A DNA stretch of 64,000 nucleotides from Pseudomonas sp. S09G 359 (GTDB lineage: Bacteria; Pseudomonadota; Gammaproteobacteria; Pseudomonadales; Pseudomonadaceae), in contig NZ_CP025263.1 in NCBI RefSeq assembly GCF_002843605.1, positions 6,313,501 through 6,377,500 of the forward strand, read 5' to 3'. How positions within the stretch are numbered: position 1 is the stretch's first letter; every line of letters starts with the position of its first letter. The notes under the pieces are model-generated. The model ran no database searches and was not told the DNA's origin. It saw nothing but the letters and a program-made list of their open reading frames with translations. Below, piece by piece: positions 35,608-44,357 of this stretch. The translations under genes and the position numbers were made by a program.

Positions 35608-36561
35608 ATGAGCGTTCGCGTCGGCATTGTCATGGACCCTATCGCCAGCATTTCCTATAAAAAGGACAGCTCGCTGGCCATGCTCCTGGCCGCCCAGGCC
35701 CGCGGCTGGACGTTGTTCTATATGGAGCAGCGCGATCTTTACCAGGGCGACGGCGAGGCCCGCGCACGCATGCGCCCGCTGCAGGTGTTTGCCAACCCTG
35801 AGAAGTGGTTCGAGCTGGCAGACGAGATCGACAGCCCCTTGAGCGACCTGGACGTGATCCTGATGCGCAAGGACCCGCCCTTCGACATGGAATTCGTCTA
35901 CTCCACCTACCTGCTGGAGCAGGCCGAGCGCGCCGGCGTGTTGATCGTCAACAAGCCGCAGAGCCTGCGCGACTGCAATGAAAAACTGTTCGCCACGCTG
36001 TTCCCGCAGTGCACCCCGCCGACCGTGGTCAGCCGCCGCGCCGACGTGTTGCGTGAATTTGCCGCCAAGCACGGCGATGTGATCCTCAAGCCGCTGGACG
36101 GCATGGGTGGCACTTCGATTTTCCGTCATCGCGCCGGCGACCCGAACCTGTCGGTGATCCTCGAAACCCTGACCGCGCTGGGCACCCAGCAGATCATGGG
36201 CCAGGCTTACATTCCGGCAATCAAGGACGGCGACAAGCGCATCCTGATGATCGACGGCGAGCCGGTTGATTACTGCCTGGCGCGCATCCCGGCAGCCGGC
36301 GAGACGCGTGGCAACCTGGCCGCCGGTGGTCGCGGCGAAGCGCGCCCGCTGACAGACAAGGATCGCTGGATTGCAGCCCAAGTTGGCCCAACCCTGCGGG
36401 AAAAAGGCCTGCTGTTTGTAGGGCTTGACGTAATTGGTGAGAATCTCACGGAAATCAACGTGACCAGCCCGACGTGCATCCGCGAGATCGACAACGCATT
36501 TGGCACGAACATCGGCGAAATGCTGATGGCGGCCATTGAGCGCAAGCTACAAGCCAAGTGA
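35608..36561 (+). CDS. gshB: glutathione synthetase
   Basis: 317 residues, ATP-grasp ligase joining gamma-glutamylcysteine and glycine. The N-terminal MSVRVGIVMDPIASISYKKDS is the conserved start, then VILMRKDPPFDMEFVYSTYLLE (substrate side), DGMGGTSIFR (P-loop-like, about residue 168), RILMIDGEPVDYCLARIPA and NVTSPTCIREID (metal and substrate ends). GAGGAA precedes the ATG. It is followed by a TonB-like gene 77 bases on; both flank the pil cluster exactly as in other Pseudomonas genomes. Confidence 0.97.
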   Translation: MSVRVGIVMDPIASISYKKDSSLAMLLAAQARGWTLFYMEQRDLYQGDGEARARMRPLQVFANPEKWFELADEIDSPLSDLDVILMRKDPPFDMEFVYSTYLLEQAERAGVLIVNKPQSLRDCNEKLFATLFPQCTPPTVVSRRADVLREFAAKHGDVILKPLDGMGGTSIFRHRAGDPNLSVILETLTALGTQQIMGQAYIPAIKDGDKRILMIDGEPVDYCLARIPAAGETRGNLAAGGRGEARPLTDKDRWIAAQVGPTLREKGLLFVGLDVIGENLTEINVTSPTCIREIDNAFGTNIGEMLMAAIERKLQAK

Positions 36562-36638
36562 CATAGAACAGCCGGACACACACCAACATTGCGTTATCAT
36601 GCGCCACCTGTGAAACGCGCGATGTTGGTTTTCTTGTC

Positions 36639-37544
36639 ATGACACTCCCGTCAGATCTGCCCCCCGAACTCTCCCACAGCGGCGTGCGCCCGGCTGATCG
36701 GCTCGGTTTTACCCTGTTCCTGGCAGCACTGGTGCACCTCGCGCTGATCCTCGGCCTGGGCTTCACCATGGTCGAACCCAAGCAGATCACCAAAACCCTG
36801 GAAATCACCCTCTCCACGTTCAAGAGCGAAAAAGCGCCCGAGAAGGCCGACTTTCTCGCCCAGGACAACCAGCAGGGCAGCGGCACCCTCGACAAGAAAG
36901 CGGTGCCCAAGACCACTGAAGTGGCGCCGTTCCAGGACAACAAGATCAATAAAGTCACCCCGCCGCCGGCGCCCAAGCCTGAGGTCAAGCAGGCGGTGCC
37001 CAAGGCCGCCGTGGCCACCGTCGCGCCCAAGCCGCAAAAGGCCCCGACCCAGCGCGAAAAGACCAAGACCGAGCCGCAGCCCGAACCGGCCAAACCAGCG
37101 CCGACGTTCGACAGCTCAACGCTGTCCGACGAAATTTCCAGCCTGGAAGCCGAACTGGCCAACGAACAGCAGCTGTACGCCAAGCGCCCACGCATCTACC
37201 GACTGAACGCGGCCTCTACCATGCGCGACAAAGGTGCCTGGTATAAGGACGAATGGCGCAAGAAGGTCGAGCGCATCGGCAACCTCAACTACCCGGACGA
37301 AGCCCGACGCCAGCAGATTTACGGCAATTTGCGTCTATTGGTGTCGATCAACCGTGATGGTTCGCTCTATGAAGTGCAGGTGCTGGAGTCGTCCGGCCAG
37401 CCACTACTGGACCAGGCCGCCCAACGCATCGTACGCCTGGCTGCGCCTTTCGCACCGTTTACCGGCGACCTGAACGACGTCGACCGCCTGGAAATCATCC
37501 GCACCTGGAAGTTCGCCAAGGGTGATCGACTGTCCAGTAACTGA
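36639..37544 (+). CDS. TonB-like energy transducer (TonB3 type)
   Basis: 301 residues. One membrane helix near the N-terminus (LFLAALVHLALILGLGFTMV, about 28-47) anchors a long proline, lysine and alanine-rich periplasmic stretch (to about residue 165) and a C-terminal TonB domain (YPDEARRQQIYGNLRLLVSI, then DGSLYEVQVLESSGQPLLDQ). It would pass proton-motive energy to outer-membrane receptors. No exbB/exbD lies beside it. Its place between gshB and yqgE and next to pil genes matches tonB3 of P. aeruginosa, where it is linked with twitching motility; this link is recalled, not shown here. Confidence 0.85.
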   Translation: MTLPSDLPPELSHSGVRPADRLGFTLFLAALVHLALILGLGFTMVEPKQITKTLEITLSTFKSEKAPEKADFLAQDNQQGSGTLDKKAVPKTTEVAPFQDNKINKVTPPPAPKPEVKQAVPKAAVATVAPKPQKAPTQREKTKTEPQPEPAKPAPTFDSSTLSDEISSLEAELANEQQLYAKRPRIYRLNAASTMRDKGAWYKDEWRKKVERIGNLNYPDEARRQQIYGNLRLLVSINRDGSLYEVQVLESSGQPLLDQAAQRIVRLAAPFAPFTGDLNDVDRLEIIRTWKFAKGDRLSSN

Positions 37545-37596
37545 AACCCCATAACCGCCCTGTGTAAAAAGCGGGCCCATGTGAAAAGCGGGCTCA

Positions 37597-37728
37597 TGTG
37601 GCGAGCGGGCTTGCCCGCGTTGGGCTGCGCAGCAGCCCCAGCAACTCACATACAGCCTGTCAGACACACCCAGTTGGCAGGGTTTAGGGCCGCTACGCAG
37701 CCCAACGCGGGCAAGCCCGCTCGCCACA
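37597..37728. repeat. composite REP element, class C
   Basis: Core arms TGTGGCGAGCGGGCTTGCCC, CGTTGGGCTGCGCAGCAGCCCC and their inverted copy (GGGCCGCTACGCAGCCCAACGCGGGCAAGCCCGCTCGCCACA). The centre has CTGTCAGACACACCCAGTTGGCAGGGTTTA, similar to other class C copies. Partial units flank it: GCGGGCCCATGTGAAAAGCG before and CAGTCCGCTTGCCACA after (to 37772). It fills the 304-base gap between the TonB-like gene and yqgE; no gene is seen there. Confidence 0.88.
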
Positions 37729-37848
37729 CAAACCTAGTCACTTGCCACACAAATCCCAGTCCGCTTGCCACATACAGTTATGTGAAGAACGCACCCTCTA
37801 ACAACTCCCAGCTTGTCAGTTCGCCCCTCCAACGCCACACTAGCGGAC

Positions 37849-38418
37849 ATGAAAAATGTCAGCCCGACCTACCTCAAGCATCAATTCCTGATCGCCATGC
37901 CCCATATGGCCGACCCGAACTTTGCGCAGACCTTGACCTACATCGTCGAGCACACAGCCAATGGTGCGATGGGGTTGGTAGTGAACCGCCCGCAGGAGCT
38001 GAACCTGGCGGACATTCTTGAGCAGTTGCGCCCGGAGATCGACCCGCCGGCCCGCTGCCAGCACGTACCGATCTACATTGGCGGCCCGGTACAGACCGAT
38101 CGCGGTTTTGTGCTGCATCCGACCGGGCCGAAGTTCCAGGCCACGGTGGACCTGGACGGTGTATCGCTGTCCACCTCCCAGGACGTGTTGTTCGCCATCG
38201 CCGACGGCGTGGGCCCCGAGCACAGCGTGATAACCCTCGGCTACGCCGGTTGGGACGCGGGCCAGCTTGAGGCCGAACTGGCCAGCAATGCCTGGCTGAC
38301 CTGCCCCTTCGACGCCGACATCCTGTTCAACACCCCCAGCGAGCTGCGCCTGGAAGCGGCGGCGGCCAAGCTGCGGGTCAACCTCAGCCTGCTGACCAGC
38401 CAGGCGGGGCACGCCTGA
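37849..38418 (+). CDS. yqgE: YqgE/AlgH family protein
   Basis: 189 residues. Conserved UPF0301 core: YLKHQFLIAMPHMADPNFAQT, TANGAMGLVVNRPQELNL, YIGGPVQTDRGFVLHP, STSQDVLFAIADGVGPEHS and GYAGWDAGQLEAEL. The biochemical role is unproven; in P. aeruginosa this protein is named AlgH and is described as affecting alginate and virulence gene expression. Start at 37849 (MKNVSPTYLKH) is preferred over an upstream in-frame ATG because homologues start there. The stop overlaps the ruvX start by one base, a pairing found widely. Confidence 0.93.
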   Translation: MKNVSPTYLKHQFLIAMPHMADPNFAQTLTYIVEHTANGAMGLVVNRPQELNLADILEQLRPEIDPPARCQHVPIYIGGPVQTDRGFVLHPTGPKFQATVDLDGVSLSTSQDVLFAIADGVGPEHSVITLGYAGWDAGQLEAELASNAWLTCPFDADILFNTPSELRLEAAAAKLRVNLSLLTSQAGHA

Positions 38419-38855
38419 TGGCCTTGCGTCTGATCCTCGGCTTTGATTACGGCACCAAACAGATCGGCGTTGCGGTCGGCCAGGTCATCACCGGCCAGGC
38501 CCGCGAGCTGTGCACCCTCAAGGCCCAGAACGGCATACCGGACTGGAACCAGGTCGAAGCCCTGATCAAGGAGTGGAAGCCCGACGCCGTGGTCGTCGGC
38601 CTGCCCCTGAACATGGACGGCACCCCCAGCGACATGTGCCTGCGCGCCGAAAAATTCGCCCGTCGCCTCAATGGCCGCTACAACATCCCCTTCTATACCC
38701 ACGACGAACGCCTGACCACCTTTGAAGCCAAGGGTGAGCGCCGCGATCGTGGCGGGCAAAAAGGCAGCTACCGCGACAACCCGGTAGACGCCATTGCCGC
38801 CGCCTTGCTGTTGCAGGGTTGGCTGGATGAAAACACCGCTTTATTTGAATCCTGA
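38418..38855 (+). CDS. ruvX: Holliday junction resolvase-like YqgF/RuvX
   Basis: 145 residues, RNase H-fold nuclease. GFDYGTKQIGVAVG (first Asp, residues 8-21), VGLPLNMDGTPSDM (mid-strand), THDERLTT (Glu) and DNPVDAIAAALLLQGWL (terminal Asp) give the catalytic acids. It is thought to process the 5' end of pre-16S rRNA. The ATG at 38418 overlaps the yqgE stop as TGATG. A hairpin with a weak T-tail lies just after. Confidence 0.95.
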   Translation: MALRLILGFDYGTKQIGVAVGQVITGQARELCTLKAQNGIPDWNQVEALIKEWKPDAVVVGLPLNMDGTPSDMCLRAEKFARRLNGRYNIPFYTHDERLTTFEAKGERRDRGGQKGSYRDNPVDAIAAALLLQGWLDENTALFES

Positions 38856-38857
38856 CT

Positions 38858-38880
38858 GACGCGGCTTGCCGCGTCTTCTT
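38858..38880 (+). terminator. weak terminator or attenuator-like hairpin between ruvX and pyrR
   Basis: GACGCGG-CTTG-CCGCGTC (38858-38875) followed by TTCTT. It is placed 2 bases after the ruvX stop and 48 bases before pyrR. It may end the ruvX transcript or partly limit read-through into the pyrimidine genes. Confidence 0.55.
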
Positions 38881-38927
38881 ACGTTTGAGCCCGGACCTTG
38901 CCTGCGCGAGGCCTTGAAGGAGCCACC

Positions 38928-39434
38928 ATGAGCCTGCCCAATCCCGCCGAACTGATCAGCCAGATGGCGACGAGCCTCACGGCCCATCTGCAACACCGTG
39001 CCATCAGCGAGCCGCGCTTCATTGGCATTCGCACGGGCGGTGTGTGGGTGGCCCAGGCGCTGCTGGAAGCGCTGGGCAGCGATTCGCCCCTGGGCACCCT
39101 GGACGTGTCCTTCTACCGCGATGACTTCAGCCAGAACGGCCTGCACCCGCAAGTACGCCCATCGGCCCTGCCGTTCGAGATCGAAGGCCAGCACCTGGTG
39201 CTGATCGACGACGTGCTGATGAGCGGCCGCACCATCCGCGCCGCCATGAATGAACTGTTCGACTACGGCCGCCCGGCCAGCATCACGCTGGTCTGCCTGC
39301 TGGACCTGGACGCCGGCGAGCTGCCGATCAGCCCGGATGTGGTGGGCGCCACCCTGTCGCTGCAACCCCAGCAACGGGTAAAATTGTCCGGTCCCACGCC
39401 GCTCGAGCTCGAACTGCAAGACCTTGCCCTTTAA
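38928..39434 (+). CDS. pyrR: bifunctional pyr operon regulator/uracil phosphoribosyltransferase PyrR
   Basis: 168 residues, type I phosphoribosyltransferase fold with the PRPP loop [19 protein letters not shown] (about residues 94-112) and N-terminal [16 protein letters not shown]. It has uracil PRTase-like structure and is a regulator of pyrimidine genes. Start at 38928 follows GAAGGAG. In P. aeruginosa the homologue is described as a regulator without the Bacillus-style RNA attenuator; no PyrR-binding attenuator was recognised in the 72-base leader here. pyrB follows after 24 bases. Confidence 0.93.
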   Translation: MSLPNPAELISQMATSLTAHLQHRAISEPRFIGIRTGGVWVAQALLEALGSDSPLGTLDVSFYRDDFSQNGLHPQVRPSALPFEIEGQHLVLIDDVLMSGRTIRAAMNELFDYGRPASITLVCLLDLDAGELPISPDVVGATLSLQPQQRVKLSGPTPLELELQDLAL

Positions 39435-39458
39435 ACCGCCTTGTAAAGAGTCCCCGCG

Positions 39459-40463
39459 ATGACGCCTCTAGATGCCAAGCGCCCGCTGCAGCTCAATGCT
39501 CAGGGCCAGCTGCAACACTTCTTGTCCCTCGACGGTTTGCCCCGCGAACTGCTCACCGAAATCCTCGACACCGCCGACTCGTTCCTCGAAGTCGGTGGCC
39601 GGGCGGTGAAAAAGGTCCCGCTGCTGCGCGGCAAGACCATCTGCAACGTGTTCTTCGAGAACTCCACGCGCACCCGCACCACCTTTGAACTGGCGGCCCA
39701 GCGGCTGTCGGCCGACGTGATCACGCTGAACGTGTCGACCTCGTCGGCGAGCAAGGGCGAAACCCTGCTCGACACCCTGCGCAACCTCGAAGCCATGGCC
39801 GCCGACATGTTCGTGGTACGCCACGGCGACTCCGGCGCCGCGCATTTCATCGCCGAGCACGTGTGCCCGCAGGTGGCGATCATCAACGGCGGCGACGGCC
39901 GCCACGCCCACCCGACCCAGGGCATGCTCGACATGCTCACCATTCGTCGGCACAAGGGCAGTTTTGAAAACCTCTCGGTGGCCATCGTCGGCGACATCCT
40001 GCACTCGCGGGTGGCGCGCTCGAACATGCTGGCCCTCAAAGCCCTGGGTTGCCCGGACATCCGCGTGATCGCCCCGAAAACCCTGCTGCCGATCGGTATC
40101 GAGCAGTACGGCGTAAAGGTCTACACCGACATGGCCGCAGGCCTCAAGGATGTGGACGTGGTGATCATGCTGCGCCTGCAACGCGAGCGCATGGCCGGTG
40201 GCCTGCTGCCGAGCGAGGGTGAGTTCTACCGCTTGTTCGGCCTGACCACCGCGCGCCTGGCCGGCGCCAAGCCGGATGCGATCGTGATGCACCCGGGCCC
40301 GATCAACCGCGGGGTGGAGATTGAGTCGGCGGTGGCCGACGGCAACCAGTCGGTGATCCTCAACCAGGTGACCTACGGCATCGCCGTACGCATGGCGGTC
40401 ATGTCCATGGCCATGAGCGGGCAAACCGCGCAACGTCAATTCGAGCAGGAGAAGGCCCAGTGA
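39459..40463 (+). CDS. pyrB: aspartate carbamoyltransferase catalytic subunit
   Basis: 334 residues. Joins carbamoyl phosphate and aspartate, the first committed pyrimidine step. [15 protein letters not shown] (carbamoyl phosphate site, about 69-83), [31 protein letters not shown] (about 148-163) and [12 protein letters not shown] near the end are as expected. The chain has about 20 extra N-terminal residues, as in Pseudomonas ATCases that assemble with PyrC'. It overlaps the next gene by four bases (ATGA), supporting equal production of the two subunits. Confidence 0.96.
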   Translation: MTPLDAKRPLQLNAQGQLQHFLSLDGLPRELLTEILDTADSFLEVGGRAVKKVPLLRGKTICNVFFENSTRTRTTFELAAQRLSADVITLNVSTSSASKGETLLDTLRNLEAMAADMFVVRHGDSGAAHFIAEHVCPQVAIINGGDGRHAHPTQGMLDMLTIRRHKGSFENLSVAIVGDILHSRVARSNMLALKALGCPDIRVIAPKTLLPIGIEQYGVKVYTDMAAGLKDVDVVIMLRLQRERMAGGLLPSEGEFYRLFGLTTARLAGAKPDAIVMHPGPINRGVEIESAVADGNQSVILNQVTYGIAVRMAVMSMAMSGQTAQRQFEQEKAQ

Positions 40464-41731
40464 AGCTCAGCATTCTTGGCGCTCGCGTTATCGATCCGGC
40501 CAGTGGCCTGGATCAAGTTACCGATCTGCATCTGGAAGCCGGCAAGATCATCGCCATCGGCGCCGCACCGGGTGGTTTCAGCCCGGCGCAAAGCATCGAC
40601 GCCAAAGGCCTGGTGGCCGCGCCTGGCCTGGTGGACCTGAACGTCGCCCTGCGCGAGCCGGGCTACAGCCGCAAAGGCACCATCGCCAGCGAAACCCGCG
40701 CGGCCGCCGCCGGTGGCGTAACCAGCCTGTGCTGCCCGCCACACACCAAGCCGATCCTCGACACTTCGGCGGTGACCGAACTGATCCTCGACCGTGCCCG
40801 TGAGGCCGGCAATTGCAAAGTGTTCCCCATCGGTGCCCTGAGCAAAGGCCTGGAAGGCGAACAACTCGCCGAGCTGATCGCCCTGCGCGACGCCGGTTGC
40901 GTGGCCTTCGGCAATGGCCTGGAGAGTTTCCGCAGCACCCGTACCCTGTGCCGCGCCTTGGAATATGCGGCCACCTTCGATTTGACGGTGATCTTCCATT
41001 CTCAGGATCGCGACCTTGCCGAAGGCGGCCTGGCCCATGAAGGCGCCGTGGCCAGCTTCCTGGGCCTGCCGGGCATCCCGGAAACCGCCGAAACCGTGGC
41101 CCTGGCCCGTGACCTGCTGCTGGTGGAACAAAGTGGCGTACGCGCGCACTTCAGCCAGCTCACCAGCGCACGGGGCGTGGCCCTGATCGCCCAGGCCCAG
41201 GCCCGTGGCTTGCCGGTGACGGCAGATGTCGCGCTGTATCAGCTGATCCTGACGGATGAGGCACTGATCGACTTCTCCAGCCTGTACCACGTGCAGCCGC
41301 CGCTGCGCACCCTGGCCGACCGCGAGGGTTTGCGCGCGGCAGTGAAGTCAGGTGTGGTGTCGGCGATTTCCAGCCATCACCAGCCCCATGAGCGCGATGC
41401 CAAGCTGGCGCCGTTTGGTGCGACCGAGCCCGGCATCAGCAGCGTAGAGCTATTGCTGCCGCTGGCAATGACGTTGGTGGAAGATGGCTTGCTGGACTTG
41501 CCGACGCTGCTGGCACGCCTCAGCGCCGGCCCAGCCCAAGCCTTGCGCCTGCCAGCGGGTAAATTGGCGGTGGGTGCGGCGGCGGACCTGGTGCTGTTTG
41601 ACCCGGCCAGCTCCACGGTTGCCGGGGAGCAGTGGCTGTCCAAGGGTGAAAACTGCCCGTTCATCGGCCATAGCCTGCCGGCGACGGTGCGGTATACCTT
41701 GGTAGACGGCCGCATCAGCTACCAGGCCTGA
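40460..41731 (+). CDS. pyrC': catalytically inactive dihydroorotase-like subunit PyrC'
   Basis: 423 residues of the dihydroorotase/amidohydrolase fold. Active enzymes have a zinc motif HxH in GLVDxHxHLREPG; here it reads [13 protein letters not shown], so both His are gone. Near residue 302 the catalytic Asp region (usual TDHAPH) reads [12 protein letters not shown], without Asp. Thus it should not bind the metal pair or hydrolyse dihydroorotate. In Pseudomonas this protein is known as a structural partner needed to assemble active aspartate transcarbamoylase dodecamers. Overlap with pyrB by four bases fits that role. An active pyrC must lie elsewhere in the genome. Confidence 0.94.
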   Translation: MKLSILGARVIDPASGLDQVTDLHLEAGKIIAIGAAPGGFSPAQSIDAKGLVAAPGLVDLNVALREPGYSRKGTIASETRAAAAGGVTSLCCPPHTKPILDTSAVTELILDRAREAGNCKVFPIGALSKGLEGEQLAELIALRDAGCVAFGNGLESFRSTRTLCRALEYAATFDLTVIFHSQDRDLAEGGLAHEGAVASFLGLPGIPETAETVALARDLLLVEQSGVRAHFSQLTSARGVALIAQAQARGLPVTADVALYQLILTDEALIDFSSLYHVQPPLRTLADREGLRAAVKSGVVSAISSHHQPHERDAKLAPFGATEPGISSVELLLPLAMTLVEDGLLDLPTLLARLSAGPAQALRLPAGKLAVGAAADLVLFDPASSTVAGEQWLSKGENCPFIGHSLPATVRYTLVDGRISYQA

Positions 41732-41757
41732 CGCTGATCTAGAGTGGACACAGTAAC

Positions 41758-41847
41758 TGTGGGAGCGGGCTTGCTCGCGAAGGCGGAGTGTCAGTCAACA
41801 GATTAATAGACTGATCCACCGCCTTCGCGAGCAAGCCCGCTCCCACA
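41758..41847. repeat. REPIN, class A
   Basis: Inverted TGTGGGAGCGGGCTTGCTCG arms around GGCGGAGTGTCAGTCAAC and GACTGATCCACCGCC, making a near-complete 90-base palindrome between the convergent pyrC' and TM2 genes. Confidence 0.9.
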
Positions 41848-41874
41848 TTTGGTTTTCTGTGTGGCTTGAGAAAC

Positions 41875-42303
41875 TCAACGTCCGTTATTACGCTCGGCAT
41901 TGCGGATCGAGATCTGCGTATTCAATGTCCAGAAGTCATACAGCACCCCCACCAGGAACAAACCACCGGTCAGCAGGTAGATCAGGCCACTGATCCACTT
42001 GCCCTGGTACATGCGGTGTACGCCGAATACCCCCAGGAACGCCAACAGGATCCAGGCCACGTTGTATTCGATGGGCCCGGCGGTAAAACGCAGGTCGGCT
42101 TCACGGTCCATGGCCGGGATCAGGAACAGGTCGATCAGCCAGCCGATACCCAGCAGGCCGAAGGTGAAAAACCAGATCGTACCGGTCACGGGTTTGCCGT
42201 AATAGAAGCGATGTGCGCCGGTAAAACCGAAAATCCAGAGCAGGTAACCGATCACCTTGCTGTGGGTGTCTTGCTGCTGGCCAATCTGTTGATAGGTGTT
42301 CAT
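41875..42303 (-). CDS. TM2 domain-containing membrane protein with duplicated TM2 unit
   Basis: 142 residues. Two related halves are visible: VIGYLLWIFGFTGAHRFYYGK (about 17-37) with PVTGTIWFFTFGLLGIGWLI, and AWILLAFLGVFGVHRMYQGK (about 82-101) with WISGLIYLLTGGLFLVGVLY. Each has the G-x-H-R-x-Y-x-G-K turn and the paired glycine helices of a TM2 domain, so it looks like an internal duplication. Function is unknown; TM2 proteins are widespread small membrane proteins. A start at 42303 gives MNTYQQIGQQQDTHSK, a soluble cytoplasmic lead. It is divergent from the NlpC/P60 gene. Confidence 0.85.
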   Translation of the reverse strand: MNTYQQIGQQQDTHSKVIGYLLWIFGFTGAHRFYYGKPVTGTIWFFTFGLLGIGWLIDLFLIPAMDREADLRFTAGPIEYNVAWILLAFLGVFGVHRMYQGKWISGLIYLLTGGLFLVGVLYDFWTLNTQISIRNAERNNGR

Positions 42304-42513
42304 CGCGTACCTCTTTTGCCTCGATAGATAAATTTTTTCACTTTCTTTGTGACTTTTTTACAGGCGCCCGACGTACGGCAAATGGTATCTTCCCTGCCCT
42401 GAAAGCCTTATGCCACCTGACTTGTGTAGGACAATTGTGACGATTCGTCGCGTTTTTCCTGATTTTGACGTCAAGGTTCAGTCGACAAACGGCCTGAGAA
42501 CGACACAAAAAGC

Positions 42514-42522
42514 TGTTATAAA
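42514..42522 (+). promoter_or_regulatory. extended -10 promoter candidate for the NlpC/P60 gene
   Basis: TGTTATAAA has TG one base ahead of TATAAA (42517-42522), an extended -10. It is 32 bases upstream of the ATG at 42554; no strong -35 is seen. The rest of the 250-base divergent gap shows nothing else I can name. Confidence 0.4.
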
Positions 42523-42553
42523 GTTGCGCGCAAACCCATAAGAGCCACGCCTA

Positions 42554-43189
42554 ATGCGACCATTTTTCAAGACATGGCTAACCATTTGCCTATTAATGCC
42601 ACTGGCCGCCCACGCCACCAATCGTGAGCAACGACTTCCTAACGTCAACGGTTTCACCCCTAAAGTCCACAGCACACCCAGCACGGCCAAATCGGTAAAG
42701 CTGACCGTCAACCGCCCGACTCAACTGAGCAAGGCCCACGGTAAAGCAAACCCGGCCCTGATGGCGGTGAACACCAAGCAAAGCAGCACCGTCCTCAGCC
42801 GCGCTGTGAACGTGCTGGGTACTCCTTATCGTTGGGGCGGCAGTAGCCCAAGTAAAGGGTTCGACTGCAGCGGCTTGGTGAAATATGCGTTCAACGACGT
42901 CGCCGCCGTGGATTTACCGCGTACCTCCAACGCCATGGCCGCCGGCCACGGTCAGAAGGTTGATCGCAAGGACCTGAAACCGGGCGACCTGTTGTTCTTC
43001 AAACTCAAGAGCCGCCAGGTCAACCACGTTGCCATCTACCTGGGCAACGACCGCTTTATCCACGCGCCGCGTCGTGGGAAGTCGGTGAGCATCGACACGC
43101 TGAAAAAGCCGTTCTGGGATAAGAACTACGTGATTGCCAAGCGGGTTTTGCCGAAAGAGCAGAATACCTTGCGGGTCGTTCAACGCTGA
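42554..43189 (+). CDS. NlpC/P60 family C40 cysteine peptidase (peptidoglycan hydrolase)
   Basis: 211 residues. Signal peptide MRPFFKTWLTICLLMPLAAHA, then a basic linker to about residue 80 (KSVKLTVNRPTQLSKAHGKA) and a C40 domain. Catalytic Cys in GFDCSGLVKYAF (about 105), His in VNHVAIYLG (about 156) and the third polar residue His in FIHAPRRG (about 168). It likely cuts peptide bonds in peptidoglycan stems. No lipobox, so it is periplasmic. Neighbours offer no pathway. Basic linker may help wall binding. Confidence 0.9.
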   Translation: MRPFFKTWLTICLLMPLAAHATNREQRLPNVNGFTPKVHSTPSTAKSVKLTVNRPTQLSKAHGKANPALMAVNTKQSSTVLSRAVNVLGTPYRWGGSSPSKGFDCSGLVKYAFNDVAAVDLPRTSNAMAAGHGQKVDRKDLKPGDLLFFKLKSRQVNHVAIYLGNDRFIHAPRRGKSVSIDTLKKPFWDKNYVIAKRVLPKEQNTLRVVQR

Positions 43190-43211
43190 TTTAAAGCTGG
43201 AATGCAGTAAA

Positions 43212-43239
43212 TGTGGGAGGGGGCTTGCCCCATCCCACA
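43212..43239. repeat. shortened class B REP unit
   Basis: TGTGGGAGGGGGCTTGCCCCATCCCACA joins the start of one arm to the end of the other, so a full element has lost its middle. It sits between the NlpC/P60 gene and the end of pilT and could act as a terminator. Confidence 0.75.
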
Positions 43240-43265
43240 TTTTGATCTCCTTATATTTCAAGACC

Positions 43266-44300
43266 TCATATATCTGTAGGCACCCTCGCCTGCCCTCGCG
43301 CATCCTCCAGGCTGACCAGCCCCTGCCCAACCAACGCCTTCAAACTCATATCCAACGTCTTCATCCCCAGCGCCCCACCCGTCTGAATCGCCGAGACCAT
43401 CTGCGCGGCCTTGTCTTCGCGGATCAGATTGCGAATGGCCGGGGTGCCCAACATGATTTCATGGGCCGCCACCCGCCCGCCGCCCACCCTCTTTATCAGC
43501 ACCTGGGACACCACCGCCTGCAACGATTCCGACAGCATCGTGCGCACCATGGCCTTTTCCCCTGCTGGGAACACGTCCACCAGCCGATCCACGGTCTTTG
43601 CCGCCGACGTGGTGTGCAGAGTGCCGAATACCAGATGCCCGGTCTCAGCCGCCGTCAACGCCAAGCGGATGGTTTCGAGGTCGCGCAGTTCGCCCACCAG
43701 GATTACATCCGGGTCTTCGCGCAATGCCGAGCGCAGCGCAGCGGAAAAACTATGGGTGTCGCGGTACACCTGGCGCTGGTTGATCAGCGCGGTTTTCGGC
43801 GTGTGGATAAATTCGATGGGGTCTTCCAGGGTGAGGATGTGCTGGCGCCGATGCTGATTGAGAAAGTCGATCATCGCCGCCAGGGTGGTGGACTTGCCGC
43901 AGCCGGTGGGCCCAGTCACCAGCACCAGGCCGCGCGGCAACTGGGCGATACGCCGGAACACCTCCCCGAGGCCGAGGCTTTCCAGGCTCTGGACCGCAGC
44001 GGGAATGGTGCGAAACACCGCGCCCATGCCGCGATCCTGCTGGAACACATTCGCCCGGAACCGCGCCACCCCTGGCAGTTCGAAGGAAAAATCCGTTTCA
44101 AGAGATGTTTCGAAATCCTTTTGCTGGTGCTGCTTGAGCAACGGGCTCAATAAGTCCGCCACTTGCGGGGGTGAAAGCACGGGCCAATCCAGGGGCCAGA
44201 CCTCGCCATCAATCCTCAGCATCGGCGCCAGCCCGGCCGACAGGTGCAGGTCGGAGGCGCCACGGCGCACGCCGGCCACCAGCAATTCAGTGATATCCAT
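43266..44300 (-). CDS. pilT: type IV pilus retraction ATPase PilT
   Basis: 344 residues. Walker A GPTGCGKSTTLAAM (about 130-143), Asp box LEDPIEFIH, Walker B with DPDVILVGELRDLETIRLAL, and His box GHLVFGTLHTTSAAKTVDRL are all present; N-terminal DITELLVAGVRRGASDLHLS matches PilT. It hydrolyses ATP to disassemble the pilus. Start at 44300 gives MDITELL; a longer frame runs into the divergent yggS. pilU, which normally follows pilT in P. aeruginosa, is absent: the next gene is the NlpC/P60 protein in the other direction. Confidence 0.95.
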   Translation of the reverse strand: MDITELLVAGVRRGASDLHLSAGLAPMLRIDGEVWPLDWPVLSPPQVADLLSPLLKQHQQKDFETSLETDFSFELPGVARFRANVFQQDRGMGAVFRTIPAAVQSLESLGLGEVFRRIAQLPRGLVLVTGPTGCGKSTTLAAMIDFLNQHRRQHILTLEDPIEFIHTPKTALINQRQVYRDTHSFSAALRSALREDPDVILVGELRDLETIRLALTAAETGHLVFGTLHTTSAAKTVDRLVDVFPAGEKAMVRTMLSESLQAVVSQVLIKRVGGGRVAAHEIMLGTPAIRNLIREDKAAQMVSAIQTGGALGMKTLDMSLKALVGQGLVSLEDARGQARVPTDI

Positions 44301-44357
44301 AGGGCTTTCCATTTCCAGTAGAATGCCGCGGACTCCATATCCACGGGCGCATCTTGA

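Noticed and set aside
40460..41731. Active dihydroorotase PyrC
   Set aside because: Both zinc-binding His and the catalytic Asp region are missing; the PyrC' scaffold reading is better.
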